Shown: positions 17,105 through 25,650, counted from the first letter of the stretch. The stretch: DNA of 64,000 bases from DASQFQ01 sp963722815 (GCA_963722815.1 CAVROM010000004.1:1-64000), one strand, 5' to 3'. Made by a program: numbers and translations. The notes: generated by a model from the sequence alone, not told the origin.

Positions 17105-17240
17105 CGTGCCTACGAGGTGAGCTGTCGGGCTCGCGCTCACGCGCTACTCCGCCAATCGGCGGTGATTCGCCCCTGCGGCCACCGGTGTGCCGCTTCGGTT
17201 CCCCCGCTCGCTGCCCCCGGAGGCGCAGCGACTCGGCGGG
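17105..17240 (-). promoter_or_regulatory. c-di-AMP riboswitch (ydaO/yuaA type)
   Basis: Read on the minus strand, the segment has the strongly conserved ydaO blocks in order: CGCCGAG, GGGGGAACCG, GGGGCGAATC, and at the 3' end GAGCCCGACAGCTCACCTCG followed by TAGGC. In actinobacteria this class often precedes peptidoglycan hydrolase genes, and here it ends about 30 bases before the NlpC/P60 gene. Ligand binding is expected to switch the gene off by premature termination. The remaining gap to 17406 holds no gene; it should contain the divergent promoters. Confidence 0.88.
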
Positions 17241-17406
17241 CGTCGTTCTACCAGTCGAATTCCCTGCTGTTGCAGGATTTCTTGCAGACCGCCGACTTGG
17301 GCGGAGGCCTGCTTTGACATAACTTCGCGCCCTCGCCGGGCGGCTCCGCGTCCGGTTTCCGACCCCGGCCTCAACCGTTCGGGCCGAGCGCCGATGGAGC
17401 AACGAC

Positions 17407-17580
17407 ATGACGTCAATGACGACCCCGGGGCAGGCGGGGGCGCTCCGGAGGCTGCTGACCTCCGGCGGGCTGCGCGCCGTCTACCAGCCGATCATCGACC
17501 TCGATACGTACGCGCCGGTGGCCTACGAGGCGCTCGTCCGCGGCCCGCAGGGCTCGCCGCTCGAGTCGCCCGCCGCGTTA
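17407..17580 (+). pseudogene. EAL-domain (c-di-GMP phosphodiesterase) N-terminal fragment
   Basis: About 57 residues match the first part of an EAL domain: LLTSGGLRAVYQPIIDLDTY then APVAYEALVRGP, including the signature EAL triplet. After SPLESPAAL the homology stops abruptly near 17577, right before the 3' end of the P450 gene on the other strand. The remaining roughly 200 residues (metal and general-base residues) are missing, so the fragment cannot be catalytic. It looks like a deletion junction. Confidence 0.65.
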
Positions 17581-17619
17581 TCGGCCAGGCCGCCGCGCCG
17601 GGCTGCTCCTCGAGCGTGG

Positions 17620-18813
17620 CTAGCCCCAGCGGATGGGCAGCGCGTCGAGGCCGTAGATGCCGTCGATCGTGCCGTACTCCGGCTCGCCGTCGAGCGCGAG
17701 GCCCCGGGTGCGCGGCGCGAGGAAGCTGATGGCCTCCTGCAGCTCTGCGCGCGCGAGGTTCGCGCCCAGGCAGTAGTGGATGCCGGCGCCGAACGTGAGC
17801 GGCTTGCCCTTGCGCTCGGCGGTGATGTCGAAGCCGTCGGGCTCGCCGTCGCGGTTGCCGGTGAACGCGCACACGAGCACGACCGTGCCCTCGGGGAAGA
17901 GGACGTCGCGGTAGGAGACGTCCTCCATCGCGATGCGGGCGGTGAACGGCGTGATCGGCTCGAAGCGCAGCACCTCCTCGATCGCTCGGGGTGCCAGCTC
18001 GGGTCGCTCGGCGAGCAGCGCCCACTGCTCCGGGTGGTCGGCGAACAGCCGCAGCGCGTGGGCGAGCTGCGACTGCGTCGTGTCGACGCCGCCGACCAGC
18101 ACGTTGAGGACGAGGTTGACGAGCTCGGCGTCGGAGAGCCGGTCGCCGTCCTGCTCGGCGGCGATCAGCGTGGAGATCAGGTCCTCGCCGGGCTGTGCGC
18201 GGCGGCGGTCGAGCAGCTCGCCCGCGTACGCGTAGAACTCGGTCACCGCCTGCTCGATCTGCGCGCGCTCCTCGACCACGCTCATCCCGAACTGGCGCTG
18301 GATCAGGTTCGACCAGTCCCACAGCTGCTCGGTGTCGTCGAGCGAGGCGCCCATCACGGTCGCGATCACCTGGCTCGGATAGGGCTTGCAGAGGGCGGCG
18401 ACGGCGTCGCAGCGGCGGTCGTGTCCGACGCGCGCGAACAGCTCATCGAGGAAGCCGCGCATGTGCGGGCGCCACTTCTCGACCGCGCGGGGCGTGAACG
18501 CCGGGTTCACGAGCCCTCTGAGACGCGCGTGGTCCTTCCCGTTGATGTGGAGGATGTTGCGGCGGATCTCCTCGTAGAGCGGACCGTCGTCGATGCCGAA
18601 GATCTCGGCGATCTTCAGCCCGGGGAACGTGAACGACTTCGAGCGCAGGAAGAACTCGCCGGCCTCCCGCTCGAGCGTCGCGAAGCCGAGCGGCATCGAG
18701 GCGATCCAGCTCTGCTCGCGCAGCTCGCGCATGGCGGAGTGGAAGCGCTCGCCGCGCAGCTCCGGGTCGGCGTAGTCGAAGGAAGGGAGCTCGAGCTCGG
18801 TGATCGTCGTCAT
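17620..18813 (-). CDS. cytochrome P450
   Basis: A 397-residue soluble bacterial P450. The haem-binding motif FGAGIHYCLGANLARAE supplies Cys348 as axial ligand, the I-helix has LNVLVGGVDTTQS (oxygen-activating acid/threonine pair), and the K-helix has AIEEVLRFEP (ExxR). No ferredoxin or reductase gene is adjacent, so the redox partner lies elsewhere. The substrate is unknown. The gene runs towards the EAL fragment and is divergent from the lacI-type gene. Confidence 0.92.
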   Translation of the reverse strand: MTTITELELPSFDYADPELRGERFHSAMRELREQSWIASMPLGFATLEREAGEFFLRSKSFTFPGLKIAEIFGIDDGPLYEEIRRNILHINGKDHARLRGLVNPAFTPRAVEKWRPHMRGFLDELFARVGHDRRCDAVAALCKPYPSQVIATVMGASLDDTEQLWDWSNLIQRQFGMSVVEERAQIEQAVTEFYAYAGELLDRRRAQPGEDLISTLIAAEQDGDRLSDAELVNLVLNVLVGGVDTTQSQLAHALRLFADHPEQWALLAERPELAPRAIEEVLRFEPITPFTARIAMEDVSYRDVLFPEGTVVLVCAFTGNRDGEPDGFDITAERKGKPLTFGAGIHYCLGANLARAELQEAISFLAPRTRGLALDGEPEYGTIDGIYGLDALPIRWG

Positions 18814-18875
18814 GGCGGGCGCGAGCCTACGTCAACGGCTTGCATCGAGGAGGCGGGTCCGATTGGCCGCGGAGC

Positions 18876-18926
18876 CCACGAGTGTCGTCTCGACCACCCA
18901 TACGGTGGCTGAGCTGACACTCGTGG
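18876..18926. repeat. 51-bp interrupted inverted repeat
   Basis: The outer arms CCACGAGTGTC and GACACTCGTGG are perfect, as are the inner arms CCACC and GGTGG. CCGCGG occurs again just outside each side. It lies in the divergent gap between the P450 and lacI-type genes. It could be an operator for a dimer or tetramer, or a stable RNA hairpin. Confidence 0.7.
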
Positions 18927-18984
18927 CCGCCGCGGCACTTCGCGCCGTCCTCCTCGACGCCGCCGTTGAAGTTCGTCCGGGCCC

Positions 18985-19014
18985 TTGACAAACCTATGGG
19001 CGTCTGAGTACGGT
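18985..19014 (+). promoter_or_regulatory. predicted sigma-70-type promoter of lacI-type gene
   Basis: A perfect -35 hexamer TTGACA (18985-18990), an 18-base spacer and TACGGT (19009-19014). The predicted start is near 19021, placing the operator at 19032 just inside the transcript. Confidence 0.6.
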
Positions 19015-19031
19015 GCCACCCGCATCGTCCG

Positions 19032-19041
19032 AAAACGTTTT
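19032..19041. promoter_or_regulatory. LacI-family operator 1
   Basis: AAAACGTTTT, a perfect palindrome with the central CG typical of LacI/GalR sites, overlapping the start codon of the regulator. The same core recurs at 20104-20113. Confidence 0.75.
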
Positions 19042-20081
19042 TGATTCCTCAGGCTCGCCCGAACATCCACGAGCTCGCCCGCCTCTCCGGCGTCTCCGTC
19101 GGCACCGTATCGCGTGCGCTGAACGGCTACGCCGACGTGAGCAAGCAGACCCGTGAGCGGATCATGCGGATCGCTGAGGAGCTCGACTACACGCCCGCCG
19201 CCGCGGCGCGCACGCTGGTCACCCAGCGCTCGCACGTGGTCGGCGTCTTCCTCGAGACGGGGGAGGGGCACCCGGACGTGCACCACCCGTTCTTCCACGA
19301 GGTGCTCGGCGGGCTCAAGCAGTACGCCGGCGGCGCCGGCTACGACCTCCTGATCTTCGCCTCGGAGCGGCCCGGCAACGGCTACGGCACGCACTCGTAC
19401 CTCAAACGCTGCCGCCACCACAACGTCGACGGCGCGGTGCTGATGGGCACCGACGAGGAGGACCCCGAGACGCGCCGGCTGGTGCGCTCGGACGTCGCCA
19501 CCGTGGGCGTCGATCTCGAGCTCGAAGGCCCGCTCACGACCACCGTCGTGTCCGACAACGAGGCCGGCTCTGCCGCGGCAGTGCGCCATCTTCACGAGCT
19601 CGGGCACCGCCGCATCGCGCACATCAGCGGCATGCTCGACAAGCGCCCGGGCGCCGAGCGCCTGCGCGGCTACCGCCACGAGCTGCAGCGCCTCGGCGTC
19701 ACCCCGCGCGACGAGTACGTCGGCTACGGCGACTTCTACGTCGACAGCGGCTACGAGGCGATGCGCAGGCTGCTCGCGCTCGACGAGCCGCCGACCGCGG
19801 TCGTCGTCGCCGCCGACATGACCGCGCTGGGCGCGATCCGGGCCGCGAACGAGGCCGGCCTGGAGGTCCCGCGCGACCTCTCCGTGGTCGGCTTCGACGA
19901 CATCCAGCTCGCCGAGTACCTGCACCCGCCGCTGACCACGCTGCGCCAGCAGAAGGTCGCCCTCGGCGAGGCGGCCGGCCGCGCCCTGATCCGGCACATC
20001 GAGGGCGAGGCCGACGTCCCCGCCGCCGTCACGCTGCCGGTCGACCTGATCGTCCGCGCCTCGACAGCACCGCCGCGATGA
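19041..20081 (+). CDS. LacI family transcriptional regulator
   Basis: A 346-residue repressor. The N-terminal HTH and hinge (IHELARLSGVSVGTVSRALNG, ELDYTPAAAARTLVTQRS) is followed by a periplasmic-binding-protein-like effector domain (VVSDNEAGSAAAVRHLHELG, VVGFDDIQLAEYLHPPLTT). The start is a TTG at 19041; no better start is in frame. Operators over its own start and before the solute-binding-protein gene suggest it represses itself and the downstream sugar-uptake operon until a sugar, probably a glucoside or gluco-oligosaccharide, is bound. Confidence 0.9.
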   Translation: MIPQARPNIHELARLSGVSVGTVSRALNGYADVSKQTRERIMRIAEELDYTPAAAARTLVTQRSHVVGVFLETGEGHPDVHHPFFHEVLGGLKQYAGGAGYDLLIFASERPGNGYGTHSYLKRCRHHNVDGAVLMGTDEEDPETRRLVRSDVATVGVDLELEGPLTTTVVSDNEAGSAAAVRHLHELGHRRIAHISGMLDKRPGAERLRGYRHELQRLGVTPRDEYVGYGDFYVDSGYEAMRRLLALDEPPTAVVVAADMTALGAIRAANEAGLEVPRDLSVVGFDDIQLAEYLHPPLTTLRQQKVALGEAAGRALIRHIEGEADVPAAVTLPVDLIVRASTAPPR

Positions 20082-20100
20082 CCCCCTTTTTTCGCCATCT

Positions 20101-20115
20101 CCAAAAACGTTTTGG
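20101..20115. promoter_or_regulatory. LacI-family operator 2
   Basis: CCAAAAACGTTTTGG contains the same AAAACGTTTT core as operator 1, 23 bases before the ATG of the sugar-binding protein gene. Confidence 0.75.
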
Positions 20116-20137
20116 TTCCCAAGGAGGAGAGGAGCAG

Positions 20138-21505
20138 ATGCGACGCAGGATCGCGCCGATCACGGCGCTCGTCGGGACCGTTCTCGCGCTGTCCGTGGGA
20201 GTTGTCGCCTGCGGCGACGACAGCGGCAGCAGCACCAACACCAAGGGCGACCAGGCCAAGCTCGGCGGCACGGTCAAGCTCTGGATCATGCCCAACGGCC
20301 CGAAGCCGAAGGAGGACATGGACGCCCTCGTCAAGCCCTTCGAGGACAAGACGGGCGTCAAGGTCCAGACCGAGGTCGTGGGCTGGGACGTGCAGTTCGA
20401 CCGCATCCGCAACGCGGCCGTCTCGGGTGAGGCCCCGGACGTGACGCAGGCGGGTACCACGCAGGTCCCGTTCTTCGCGGCCCTGGGCGGCTTCGAGGAC
20501 ATCGGCAAGCGCGTGGAGGACGTCGGCGGCAAGGCCGCCTACGCCAACGGGGTGTGGCAGACGACGCAGGTCGCGGGTCGTGACGGCACCTGGGCGCTGC
20601 CCTGGTTCACCGAGGCCCGCGCGATCTACTACCGCAAGGACGCGCTCAAGAAGGCCGGCGTCGACGAGGCGACGGCGTTCACGGACTGGGACGCGTTCCG
20701 CGCCACGCTCGAGAAGCTCAAGTCGGTCAAGTCGCTCGGCGGTGAGCCCATCGAGCCGTTCGGCTCGCCGGGCAAGAAGGCGTTCGACCTCGTCCACCAC
20801 GTGATGCCGTTCGTGTGGGACGCCGGCGGCGCCGAGCTCTCGGCCGACGACAAGAAGTCCACCATCGCCTCCCCGGAGGCCGAGACGGGCGTCAAGTTCG
20901 TCGCCGACCTGCTCACGTCCGGGCTGTACGACAAGAGCCAGCTCGAGCGCGACGGCACGCAGGTCGAAAACCAGTTCAAGGGCGGCCGCCTGGCCGTCTG
21001 GATCGGCGGCCCGTGGGTGCTCGGCTCGGTCAAGCGCGCCGACGACGAGAACTGGACGCCGGTCGCGCGCAAGAACGTGGGCATCGCTCCGATGCCGGCC
21101 GGCCCGGACGGCAAGGGCTACACGTTCGTCGGCGGCTCGAACCTGATGATGTTCAAGTCGTCGAAGAACAAGGACGCGGCCTGGGCGCTCATGAAGTACC
21201 TGTCCCAGGACCAGATCCAGTCCGACTACGCGGCCAAGCAGGGGATGTTCCCCTCGCGCATCGATCCGCAGAAGGCGGCCGGCGAGGCCGACGCCAACTA
21301 CGGCGCGTTCTTCAAGGCCATCCAGCAGGGCCGCACCTACGCGCCGATCCCGCAGTGGGGTCCGATCGAGCAGGCCTACAAGGCCCGCTTCGGCAACATC
21401 CTCGACGAGGCCGGTCGCGGCTCGATCAGCGACGCCGACATCGAGAAGCAGTTGCAAGGCGCCGAGAAGGACGCCGACGCACTGCTGGCCCAGGGCACGG
21501 GCTGA
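20138..21505 (+). CDS. ABC transporter sugar-binding lipoprotein (family 1)
   Basis: A 455-residue extracellular solute-binding protein. The signal peptide ends in a lipobox with Cys25 (VGVVACGDD), then a Ser/Asn-rich linker. The SBP family-1 fold is recognisable from VKLWIMPNGPKPKEDMD, GEAPDVTQAGTTQVPFFAAL, ALPWFTEARAIYYRKDALKK and GRLAVWIGGPWV. The ATG at 20138 follows AAGGAGGAGAGG at good spacing. It delivers sugar to the two permeases downstream. No ATPase gene is in the cluster, so a shared MsmK/MalK-type ATPase elsewhere is expected. Confidence 0.92.
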   Translation: MRRRIAPITALVGTVLALSVGVVACGDDSGSSTNTKGDQAKLGGTVKLWIMPNGPKPKEDMDALVKPFEDKTGVKVQTEVVGWDVQFDRIRNAAVSGEAPDVTQAGTTQVPFFAALGGFEDIGKRVEDVGGKAAYANGVWQTTQVAGRDGTWALPWFTEARAIYYRKDALKKAGVDEATAFTDWDAFRATLEKLKSVKSLGGEPIEPFGSPGKKAFDLVHHVMPFVWDAGGAELSADDKKSTIASPEAETGVKFVADLLTSGLYDKSQLERDGTQVENQFKGGRLAVWIGGPWVLGSVKRADDENWTPVARKNVGIAPMPAGPDGKGYTFVGGSNLMMFKSSKNKDAAWALMKYLSQDQIQSDYAAKQGMFPSRIDPQKAAGEADANYGAFFKAIQQGRTYAPIPQWGPIEQAYKARFGNILDEAGRGSISDADIEKQLQGAEKDADALLAQGTG

Positions 21506-21523
21506 CCCGGACCGTCCCTGACC

Positions 21524-22513
21524 ATGAGCACGCCGTCCGTGATCGAGAGCCGTGACGATGCCCGGCTCACCCGCCCGGTGCCGCGAATGCGGCGCCGGGT
21601 GGGCGCGGCGGCGGCCCGCCGGCGCCTGGCCCTGGCGCTGTGCGCGCCGGCCGCACTCTTCATGCTGCTCGTCCACGGCCTGCCTGCGGTCGGCGGCCTC
21701 TACCTGAGCTTCAAGGAGCTCAACACCTTCACGTTCGCGCAGCTGTTCCACGCGCCGTCCGCGGGGCTGCACAACTACACGGCGCTGTTCGACGCGGACT
21801 CGCCGCTGCGCTCCGGCTTCCTCGGCGCGGTCCGCAACACGGCGATCTACACCTTCTTCACCGTCGGCGGCACGCTCGTCGGCGGGCTCGCGGTGGCGGT
21901 CCTCATCAACCGCCCGATCCGCGGCCAGCGCGTCATCCGGACGCTGATGCTGACGCCGTGGATCGTGCCGAGCTTCGTCGTCGCGCTGCTGTGGCAGTTC
22001 ATGTGGCAGAGCGACGTCGGGATCGTCAACAAGATCCTCGTCGACTACACGGGCCTGCTGAACCACCGGCCGGTCTGGCTGAGCGGCGAGGCCTCGCTGT
22101 GGGCCATCATCATCCCCTCGGTCTGGCGCGGGCTGCCGTTCGCGATGCTGATCTTCTTCGCCGGGCTGCAGGCGATCCCGCCCGAGCTCGCCGAGGCGGC
22201 CGCGATCGACGGCGCCGGCCCGATCCGGCGCTTCCGCTACATCACGCTGCCGCTGCTGCGCCCGCTGATCGCCATTCAGCTCCTGTTCGGCGTCATCTAC
22301 GCCGCCTACCAGTACGCGATCCCGGTCGTGATGCTCGGCTCGACGCCGGGGCCGAACGCCGACCTGATGATGACCCTGATCGTCCGCCAGTCGTTCCAGA
22401 ACAACCTGTTCGGGTTCGGCGCGGCGGCCTCGGTGATCCTCACGCTGGTGATGCTGCTGTGGGTCGCCGTCTGGTGGCGCACGTTCCGGCGCGACCTCGA
22501 GGCGGCGACATGA
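21524..22513 (+). CDS. sugar ABC transporter permease (MalF-like)
   Basis: A 329-residue inner-membrane permease with six core helices. The EAA loop that contacts the ATPase reads AEAAAIDGAGPIRRFRYITL. The basic N-terminus (RMRRRVGAAAARRR) precedes the first helix. It lies 18 bases after the binding-protein gene and forms a heterodimer with the next permease. Confidence 0.92.
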   Translation: MSTPSVIESRDDARLTRPVPRMRRRVGAAAARRRLALALCAPAALFMLLVHGLPAVGGLYLSFKELNTFTFAQLFHAPSAGLHNYTALFDADSPLRSGFLGAVRNTAIYTFFTVGGTLVGGLAVAVLINRPIRGQRVIRTLMLTPWIVPSFVVALLWQFMWQSDVGIVNKILVDYTGLLNHRPVWLSGEASLWAIIIPSVWRGLPFAMLIFFAGLQAIPPELAEAAAIDGAGPIRRFRYITLPLLRPLIAIQLLFGVIYAAYQYAIPVVMLGSTPGPNADLMMTLIVRQSFQNNLFGFGAAASVILTLVMLLWVAVWWRTFRRDLEAAT

Positions 22514-22547
22514 CCGGCATCGCGCTCTCCCCCGCACGCGCCGGCGC

Positions 22548-23372
22548 GTGAACGCGCGGCTGCTCGACGCGCTCACCTGGCTCGTGCTGATCGTGATGCT
22601 GGCGCCGGTCGTGTGGCTGCTCATCGCCTCGACGCAGACGAAGCTGCACCTGGCGACGGGCGAGATCGACGTCCTGCATCCGACGCTGAAGGCGTTCCGC
22701 CAGATGTGGCAGACCGTCGACTTCGAGAAGTACTTCGTCAACTCGCTGGTGATCTGCGGGGCGGCGGCGCTGCTGGCGACCGCGTTCGCCGCGTCGGCGG
22801 GCTACGCGCTGGCGCGCTTCAAGTTCCGCGGCGCGCGGCCGTTCGGCCTGGCGATCGTCGGCACCCAGTTGATCCCGGGCTCGCTGTTCCTGCTGCCGGT
22901 GTTCATGGGCTTCATCTGGCTGAAGCAGAACACGCCGATCCAGCTGTTCGACACGCAGCTCGGGATGGTGCTCGTGTACACGGCGTTCTTCACACCGGTG
23001 GCGATCTACTTCATGCGCTCGTTCTTCCTGGCCCTACCGCGCGAGCTCGAGGACGCCGCGCTCGTCGACGGCTGCACGCCGTTCGGGGCGTTCGTGCGGA
23101 TCGTGCTCCCCAACGCGCTGCCGGGGCTGGTGGCGACCTTCGTGTACGCGTTCCTGTTCGCGTGGGACGAGCTGCTGTTCGTGACGGCGCTGACGCAGAC
23201 CCGCGCCGAGACGATCCCGATCGGGATCCGCAACTTCATCGGCAACTACTCGCAGGAGTACTCGCAGCTCATGGCGGCCGGCGTGGTCTCGACGCTGCCG
23301 GTGCTGCTCGCATTCTTCTTGACGCAGCGGTGGCTCGTGCGCGGGCTGACCGCGGGCGCGGTGAAGGGGTGA
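22548..23372 (+). CDS. sugar ABC transporter permease (MalG-like)
   Basis: About 274 residues and six helices, with the EAA loop LEDAALVDGCTPFGAFVRIVLP. From the GTG at 22548 the frame is complete. However, an ATG at 22510 overlapping the previous stop (ATGA) begins a peptide that enters this frame if one C is added to the C5 run near 22537-22541, giving a more typical basic N-terminus (MTGIALSPRTRRRVNARLL). I suspect a one-base sequencing deletion. Partner of the MalF-like permease. Confidence 0.88.
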   Translation: MNARLLDALTWLVLIVMLAPVVWLLIASTQTKLHLATGEIDVLHPTLKAFRQMWQTVDFEKYFVNSLVICGAAALLATAFAASAGYALARFKFRGARPFGLAIVGTQLIPGSLFLLPVFMGFIWLKQNTPIQLFDTQLGMVLVYTAFFTPVAIYFMRSFFLALPRELEDAALVDGCTPFGAFVRIVLPNALPGLVATFVYAFLFAWDELLFVTALTQTRAETIPIGIRNFIGNYSQEYSQLMAAGVVSTLPVLLAFFLTQRWLVRGLTAGAVKG

Positions 23373-24703
23373 TCCGCTTCGGGGCGGCGACCGCGGCCTA
23401 CCAGATCGAGGGCGCCGTGCGGGAGGGCGGGCGCGGGCCGTCGATCTGGGACGACTTCTGCTCGCTTCCGGGGCGGGTGGCCGGCGGTGACAGCGGGGAG
23501 GTCGCCTGCGACCACTACCACCGCTGGCGCGGCGACCTCGACCTGATGGCCGCGCTGGGGTTCGAGACGTACCGGTTCTCGATCGCCTGGCCGCGGGTGC
23601 AGCCCGAGGGGCGCGGGCCGCTGAACAAGCGTGGCGTGGCGTTCTACCGGCGGCTGGTCGAGGGGCTGCTCGCGCGCGGGATCGAGCCGGTGGCGACCCT
23701 GGACCACTGGGATCTGCCCTCCGCCCGCCAGGCCGTCGGCGGGTGGGCGGCGCGCGACACCGCCGAGCGCTTCGCCGAGTACGCGGGGCTGATGGGCGCG
23801 GAGCTCGGTGACGTGGTGGGTGACTGGATCACGCACAACGAGCCGTGGGTGGTCGCGTTCCTCGGGCACGCCGAGGGCGTCAAGGCGCCGGGGATCCAGG
23901 ACTGGGTGACGGCGCTGCGGGCGTCGCACCACCTGCTCGTCTCGCATGGGATGGCGGTGGCCGCGCTGCGCGCAGCGGGAGCGCCGCGGGTGGGGATCAC
24001 CTTGAACCTCGCGCCGGTGTACCCGGCTTCCGCCTCGGACGAGGACCGGGCGGCCGCGCTGCGGATGGACGGCTACCTGAACCGCTGGTTCCTCGACCCG
24101 GTGTTCCGGGGCCGCTACCCGGAGGACATGGTGGCGCTGTTCTCGCGGCGCTACGGGCGGCTGGACTGCGAGCTCGACGGCGACCGCGCGCTGATGTCGG
24201 CGCCGATCGACTTTCTCGGCGTCAACTACTACATGCCCAAGCGGGTGCGGGCGTCGCTCAACCACAGGCCGCTGGGGATTGAGGAGGTCCGCGGCGGCGC
24301 GGGCGTGACCGCGATGGGGTGGGAGGTGGAGCCCGACGGCTTGCACGCCCTGCTGCTCCGGATCCGGCGCGACTACGGCTCGATCCCGATCTACATCACC
24401 GAGAACGGGGCGGCCTACGACGACGCCGAGGTCGTCAACGGGACGGTCGACGACCCGGAGCGGACCGCGTACCTCCGCGACCACCTCGCTGCCCTCGAGC
24501 GGGCGGTGTCCGACGGCGTGGACGTGCGGCGCTACTACGCGTGGTCGCTGCTCGACAACTTCGAATGGGAGCACGGGTACGGCAAGCGCTTCGGGATCGT
24601 GCGGGTGGACTACGAGACGCAGAGGCGGATCCCGAAGCGCTCGGGCCTCTGGTACCGCGACTACATCGCGCACGCGCGAGGCCGCTTAGGCTCCGCCGTG
24701 TGA
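23369..24703 (+). CDS. glycoside hydrolase family 1 beta-glucosidase
   Basis: A 444-residue (beta/alpha)8 enzyme. Family landmarks: FGAATAAYQIEGAVREGGRG at the N-terminus, acid/base Glu158 in WITHNEPW, nucleophile Glu345 in IYITENGAAY, and the aglycone WSLLDNFEWEHGYGKRFG block. No signal peptide, so it hydrolyses imported beta-glucosides in the cytoplasm. The GTG at 23369 overlaps the permease stop (GTGA). It belongs to the LacI-controlled uptake operon; its specificity beyond beta-glycosides cannot be judged. Confidence 0.93.
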   Translation: MIRFGAATAAYQIEGAVREGGRGPSIWDDFCSLPGRVAGGDSGEVACDHYHRWRGDLDLMAALGFETYRFSIAWPRVQPEGRGPLNKRGVAFYRRLVEGLLARGIEPVATLDHWDLPSARQAVGGWAARDTAERFAEYAGLMGAELGDVVGDWITHNEPWVVAFLGHAEGVKAPGIQDWVTALRASHHLLVSHGMAVAALRAAGAPRVGITLNLAPVYPASASDEDRAAALRMDGYLNRWFLDPVFRGRYPEDMVALFSRRYGRLDCELDGDRALMSAPIDFLGVNYYMPKRVRASLNHRPLGIEEVRGGAGVTAMGWEVEPDGLHALLLRIRRDYGSIPIYITENGAAYDDAEVVNGTVDDPERTAYLRDHLAALERAVSDGVDVRRYYAWSLLDNFEWEHGYGKRFGIVRVDYETQRRIPKRSGLWYRDYIAHARGRLGSAV

Positions 24704-25506
24704 CGATCTCGCTGCGGCCGCGGGGGCCGTTCTCTCTGCCGGCGCCGCTGTCTGTGGCGTTGACGGACGACGGGGGAGAGCCGGTCGCGTTCCGGGCGGT
24801 TTGGACGGGCGACGCGGTCGACGTCGACTTCGTCGCCGACCTCCCGCCGACACGGGTCGAGGCGCACGCGGCGCGTCTGTTGTCCTTGGACGTCGACGCG
24901 CGTGACCTCCCGTCGCTCGCCGACCGCGACCCCGTCATCGCGCGCTTGCTCGAGGAGGCGGACGGCCGGCGCCCGGTCTGCTTCGGCACGCCGTTCGAGG
25001 CGGCGGTCTGGGCGGTCCTGTCCCAGCGCGTCTCGATGGCGCAGGCGAGGCGCGTGAAGGCGGCGCTGGCGGCGGAGCTCGGCACGCGGATGGAGATCGG
25101 GGGAGAGGAGGCCATCGCCTTCCCGGGCCCGGCGGCGCTCGCGTCGCTCGAGTCCTTCGCCGGCGTGTGGGCGTCGAAGCTCGAGCGCATCCGCGGGCTG
25201 GCCGCCGCCGCGCTCGCGGGCGACCTCGACCCCGCGCAGCTCCGCTCGCTGCCGCTCGACGAAGCGCTCGAGCACGTCCAGTCGCTCCCCGGCCTCGGCC
25301 CGTTCGGAGCCACGCTCGTGCTCGCGCGGGGAGCCGGCCACCCGGACGTCCCACCCCCGACCCTCCGCCGCTTCCGCCAGGCGGTCGCCGCCGCCTACGA
25401 CCTGCCGGAGGAGCCGGACGACGCGAAGCTCACCGAGCTCTCCGACACCTGGCGTCCCTATCGCGCCTGGGTCACGTACCTGCTCCGGAGCACCTCGCCG
25501 AGCTGA
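24700..25506 (+). CDS. DNA-3-methyladenine glycosylase (AlkA-like, HhH-GPD)
   Basis: About 268 residues. The C-terminal half is an HhH-GPD domain: FEAAVWAVLSQRVSMAQARR, then the helix-hairpin-helix SLPGLGPFGATLVLARG and a following Asp (GHPDVPP) in the catalytic position. The N-terminal part resembles the AlkA beta domain. It would excise alkylated bases. The GTG start overlaps the glycosidase stop (GTGA), so a DNA-repair enzyme is co-translated with a sugar operon, an odd pairing. Confidence 0.8.
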   Translation: MTISLRPRGPFSLPAPLSVALTDDGGEPVAFRAVWTGDAVDVDFVADLPPTRVEAHAARLLSLDVDARDLPSLADRDPVIARLLEEADGRRPVCFGTPFEAAVWAVLSQRVSMAQARRVKAALAAELGTRMEIGGEEAIAFPGPAALASLESFAGVWASKLERIRGLAAAALAGDLDPAQLRSLPLDEALEHVQSLPGLGPFGATLVLARGAGHPDVPPPTLRRFRQAVAAAYDLPEEPDDAKLTELSDTWRPYRAWVTYLLRSTSPS

Positions 25507-25549
25507 CTCTGCTCGGGCACGTGGGCATCAAATCGTGGGCTCGAGACGC

Positions 25550-25555
25550 TACCCT
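25550..25555 (+). promoter_or_regulatory. -10 box of tRNA-Leu
   Basis: TACCCT lies 11 bases before the mature 5' end. The same hexamer precedes tRNA-Glu (25670-25675). Confidence 0.45.
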
Positions 25556-25566
25556 TGCTGCCGCAA

Positions 25567-25650
25567 GCGGCTGTGGTGAAATTGGTATACACGCGGCGTT
25601 CAGGTCGCCGTGGGCGCAAGCCCGTGGAGGTTCGAGTCCTCTCAGCCGCA
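25567..25650 (+). tRNA. tRNA-Leu (anticodon CAG)
   Basis: The acceptor arms GCGGCTG and CAGCCGC pair fully. The anticodon stem CGGCG/CGCCG holds the loop TTCAGGT. A long variable arm (GGGCGCAAGCCC) marks the class II fold of leucine tRNA, and the T-loop is TTCGAGT. The CCA end is not encoded. Length 84 nt with discriminator A. Confidence 0.95.

Noticed and set aside
17105..17406. A c-di-GMP riboswitch, considered because an EAL fragment is adjacent
   Set aside because: The conserved blocks match the ydaO (c-di-AMP) consensus on the strand of the hydrolase, not GEMM motifs.
17144..17416. A 90-codon minus-strand frame before the NlpC/P60 gene
   Set aside because: The sequence is the c-di-AMP riboswitch and leader; the RNA motifs explain its conservation.
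19751..22741. A 996-codon open frame on the minus strand across the sugar ABC genes
   Set aside because: It is antisense to four well-matched genes, has low-complexity Arg/Ala/Val-rich composition and no domain. It results from high GC at third codon positions.
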